From positions 1 to 23,672 of the forward strand of contig JBEKGZ010000013.1 of NCBI GenBank assembly GCA_050012535.1: a DNA stretch of 23,672 nucleotides, read 5' to 3'. Positions 22,561 to 23,672 of the stretch are shown here, in pieces. The position numbers and the translations under genes are program-made. Origin of the DNA: CAVPLU01 sp050012535 (GTDB lineage Archaea; Thermoproteota; Bathyarchaeia; 40CM-2-53-6). Below the pieces are notes generated by a model. The model had not been told where the DNA came from. It saw nothing but the letters and a program-made list of their open reading frames with translations, and made no database searches. The stretch's first letter is position 1, and each line of letters opens with the position of its first letter.

Positions 22561-22950
22561 ATGTCATACTACTATGTTCCGAGACCGTCGGTTCCATACA
22601 CAGTCTACGTGCCCCAGCAATGCTACACGGCTGAGCAACGTCTAGCCCCCCAGCCTCCAGAGGTCTTCTATCAGCCTCCGCCTCAGTACTACTGCTACCA
22701 GCCTCCTGCCCAGATGTATACCTATCAGCCTCCGCCTCAGACCTACCAGCCTCCGACTGAATACTACTTCCAGCAGTCTCCGGCCCAGGCCTACGCCTAT
22801 CAGCCTCCGGCCGTTAGGGTGGGATCTGGTGGATTTGGTGGGTACGGTGGATTTGGTGGATACGGCGGATATGGTCGATACGGTGGACTTGGCGGATATG
22901 GTGGATACGGCGGATATGGCGGATACGGCGGATATGGCGGATACTATTGA
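22561..22950 (+). CDS. Tyr/Gln/Pro- and Gly/Tyr-rich low-complexity protein
   Basis: A 129-residue protein with about 28 tyrosines and two cysteines. Residues 1-30 are Tyr/Pro/Val-rich (SYYYVPRPSVPYTVYVP). Residues 30-84 repeat YQPP-type units (FYQPPPQ, CYQPPAQ, TYQPPPQ, TYQPPTE, AYQPPAV). Residues 90-129 are thirteen GG-aromatic triplets, mainly GGY, closing with YY. There is no signal peptide, membrane helix or known domain. The third-position variation (TAT/TAC, GGT/GGC) shows the frame is under protein-level constraint, not a DNA repeat alone. Such compositions are found in phase-separating and adhesive proteins and in some maturation substrates. It lies 185 bases after the radical SAM/SPASM gene on the same strand. 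No function assigned. Confidence 0.75.
   Translation: MSYYYVPRPSVPYTVYVPQQCYTAEQRLAPQPPEVFYQPPPQYYCYQPPAQMYTYQPPPQTYQPPTEYYFQQSPAQAYAYQPPAVRVGSGGFGGYGGFGGYGGYGRYGGLGGYGGYGGYGGYGGYGGYY
22828..22944 (+). repeat. Tandem 9-bp coding repeat (GGN GGN TAY)
   Basis: Thirteen nine-base units encode G-G-aromatic in the C-terminus of the Tyr-rich protein. The last six alternate TAT and TAC, making an 18-base higher-order period in that part; copy number could vary by slippage. Confidence 0.7.
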
Positions 22951-22960
22951 ACGTCTATCT

Positions 22961-23672
22961 CTAGGCGTACTTGCGCACGGCCTTGACAAACGCTAGCACG
23001 TTTTCCCATTTCACCTTAGGTTCCAGATCATAGGCTGGAGCTATGACGAGCCCCTCTTTTTTGCCGACTGTTTCAATACGTTCCTTTACTTCTGCTTCGA
23101 TCGCGCTAGGCGATCCGTAAAGCCAATCTGAGGCGGTTCCGACGGTTCCCCAGAACGCAAGTCTACTTCCATATGTGGTAGAGGATACGCACTGCAGGAT
23201 TCTCGGTGCTTGCTGTCTTGATTATTCGAGAAAGAGGACCTTTCAAGAACCGCCGCCACAGATCAGGGCCAATCATCATGCGGCTCGGTTCACCTACATC
23301 ATCATCCAGACAGATCACGTCAACCCCGGCGCCGGCGAGGATTACCACGCTTTGCGAGGCGATGCTGGCAAGTTGGTCGAAGAGATACTCGACAAACTGT
23401 GGGTTGCGAAAGAAATCCGACATCAACTGCTCGAATCCCCTCAGCCGCTGAGCCGCCTCGAAGATTTCTCCTCCCATGTGTGGAGGAAGACCCGCCACGG
23501 CTATTCCTCTTGAATGGATCTTTCGGACTTTCTCTTTCAAATGTTGATAGCGACGTTTCTCGAGAAGATTCGGAAAGGAGAATGATTTCAAGTCGTCTAG
23601 AGTCCTAGCGTTCGCTAGAGGTTCGGATCCGACTGTTTCTGGGTGATATTCCCATTCGGAGTATGTTCTCAA
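22961..23672 (-). pseudogene. Uroporphyrinogen decarboxylase-family (methyltransferase-like) gene, frameshifted with internal deletion, runs off the edge
   Basis: Reading leftward from the edge, the frame encodes a URO-D-fold protein (AGLPPHMGGEIFEAAQRLRG, LMSDFFRNPQFVEYLFD, GVDVICLDDDVGEP, GPDLWRRFLKGPLSRI). At about 23160-23175 it reaches RILYH and then stops (TAG 23163-23165). The family's normal C-terminus resumes in another frame: RLAFWGTVGT, then VKERIETVGKKEGLVIAP and KVKWENVLAFVKAVRKYA, ending at TAG 22961-22963. Between the two parts, roughly 45 residues usually present (the strand with IPDLIEIGVDVLNP and the MDP helix) are gone. So this is most likely a decayed copy; the N-terminus lies outside. 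Intact relatives are heme decarboxylases or methyltransferases such as MtaA-like enzymes. Confidence 0.75.

Noticed and set aside
22443..22634. 63-codon frame between the radical SAM gene and the Tyr-rich gene; an internal ATG at 22491 has AAGGAGG eight to nine bases upstream
   Set aside because: The ribosome site is good, and a short precursor peptide was tempting, but the frame overlaps the Tyr-rich gene by about 70 bases, has no core-peptide pattern, and ends in shadow-like sequence. Kept only as a weak alternative.
22666..22944. Direct repeats that could be taken for a CRISPR or minisatellite
   Set aside because: Units are 9-12 bases without spacers and all in one frame; they are protein-coding repeats.

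Overview
The window reads as a piece of an anaerobic archaeon's chromosome, probably from an uncultivated lineage. The signs are archaeal BRE/TATA promoters at leaderless distance from start codons, ribosome binding sites of the GGTGATC/GGAGG type, many GTG and TTG starts, an AF1577-like radical SAM enzyme, an RPA-like OB-fold protein, two tungsten-type aldehyde:ferredoxin oxidoreductases (AORs) and an F420-type (Ddn-like) reductase. I cannot place the phylum from sequence alone; Thermoplasmatota or Bathyarchaeia-like groups are guesses.

Region 1 (1-2706) holds the end of a Ddn-like reductase, a convergent Tat-exported molybdopterin (SUOX-fold) protein, a VOC/glyoxalase-fold protein and a seven-helix membrane protein. 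Region 2 (2853-4576) is the highlight: a compact operon of an AbrB-type regulator, hgcA (corrinoid mercury methyltransferase with the NVWCAAGK cap-helix motif) and hgcB (its 2x[4Fe-4S] ferredoxin with C-terminal vicinal cysteines). It has a strong promoter overlapped by a dyad in front and a hairpin behind. Region 3 (4664-8127) has a 733-codon AOR with unusual cysteine spacing, a run of tandem hairpins, a small membrane protein and TrmO. Region 4 (8212-13254) has a TSUP exporter, a monoglyceride-lipase-like hydrolase, GlpD and GlpK; hydrolase, GlpD and GlpK together suggest a path from acylglycerols to glycerol to glycerol-3-phosphate to DHAP.

Region 5 (13419-17292) has a small Cys-rich protein and a leftward nucleic-acid cluster: DEAD-box helicase, OB-fold protein, a protein with an RS/RD-rich tail, and a zinc-ribbon membrane protein with a degenerate RecA-like domain. 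Region 6 (17436-20431) is a DeoC aldolase with an added four-cysteine C-terminus, a second AOR 17 bases behind it, and a 49-residue YHS protein. DeoC releases acetaldehyde and glyceraldehyde-3-phosphate, and an AOR could oxidise an aldehyde with ferredoxin. Region 7 (20445-23672) has a racemase-fold protein lacking the second catalytic cysteine, the radical SAM/SPASM enzyme, a Tyr/Gln/Pro/Gly low-complexity protein downstream of it, and a uroporphyrinogen-decarboxylase-family pseudogene running off the edge.

The best candidates for an interesting system are the archaeal hgcAB operon with its own AbrB protein, and the radical SAM enzyme next to a tyrosine-rich repeat protein.
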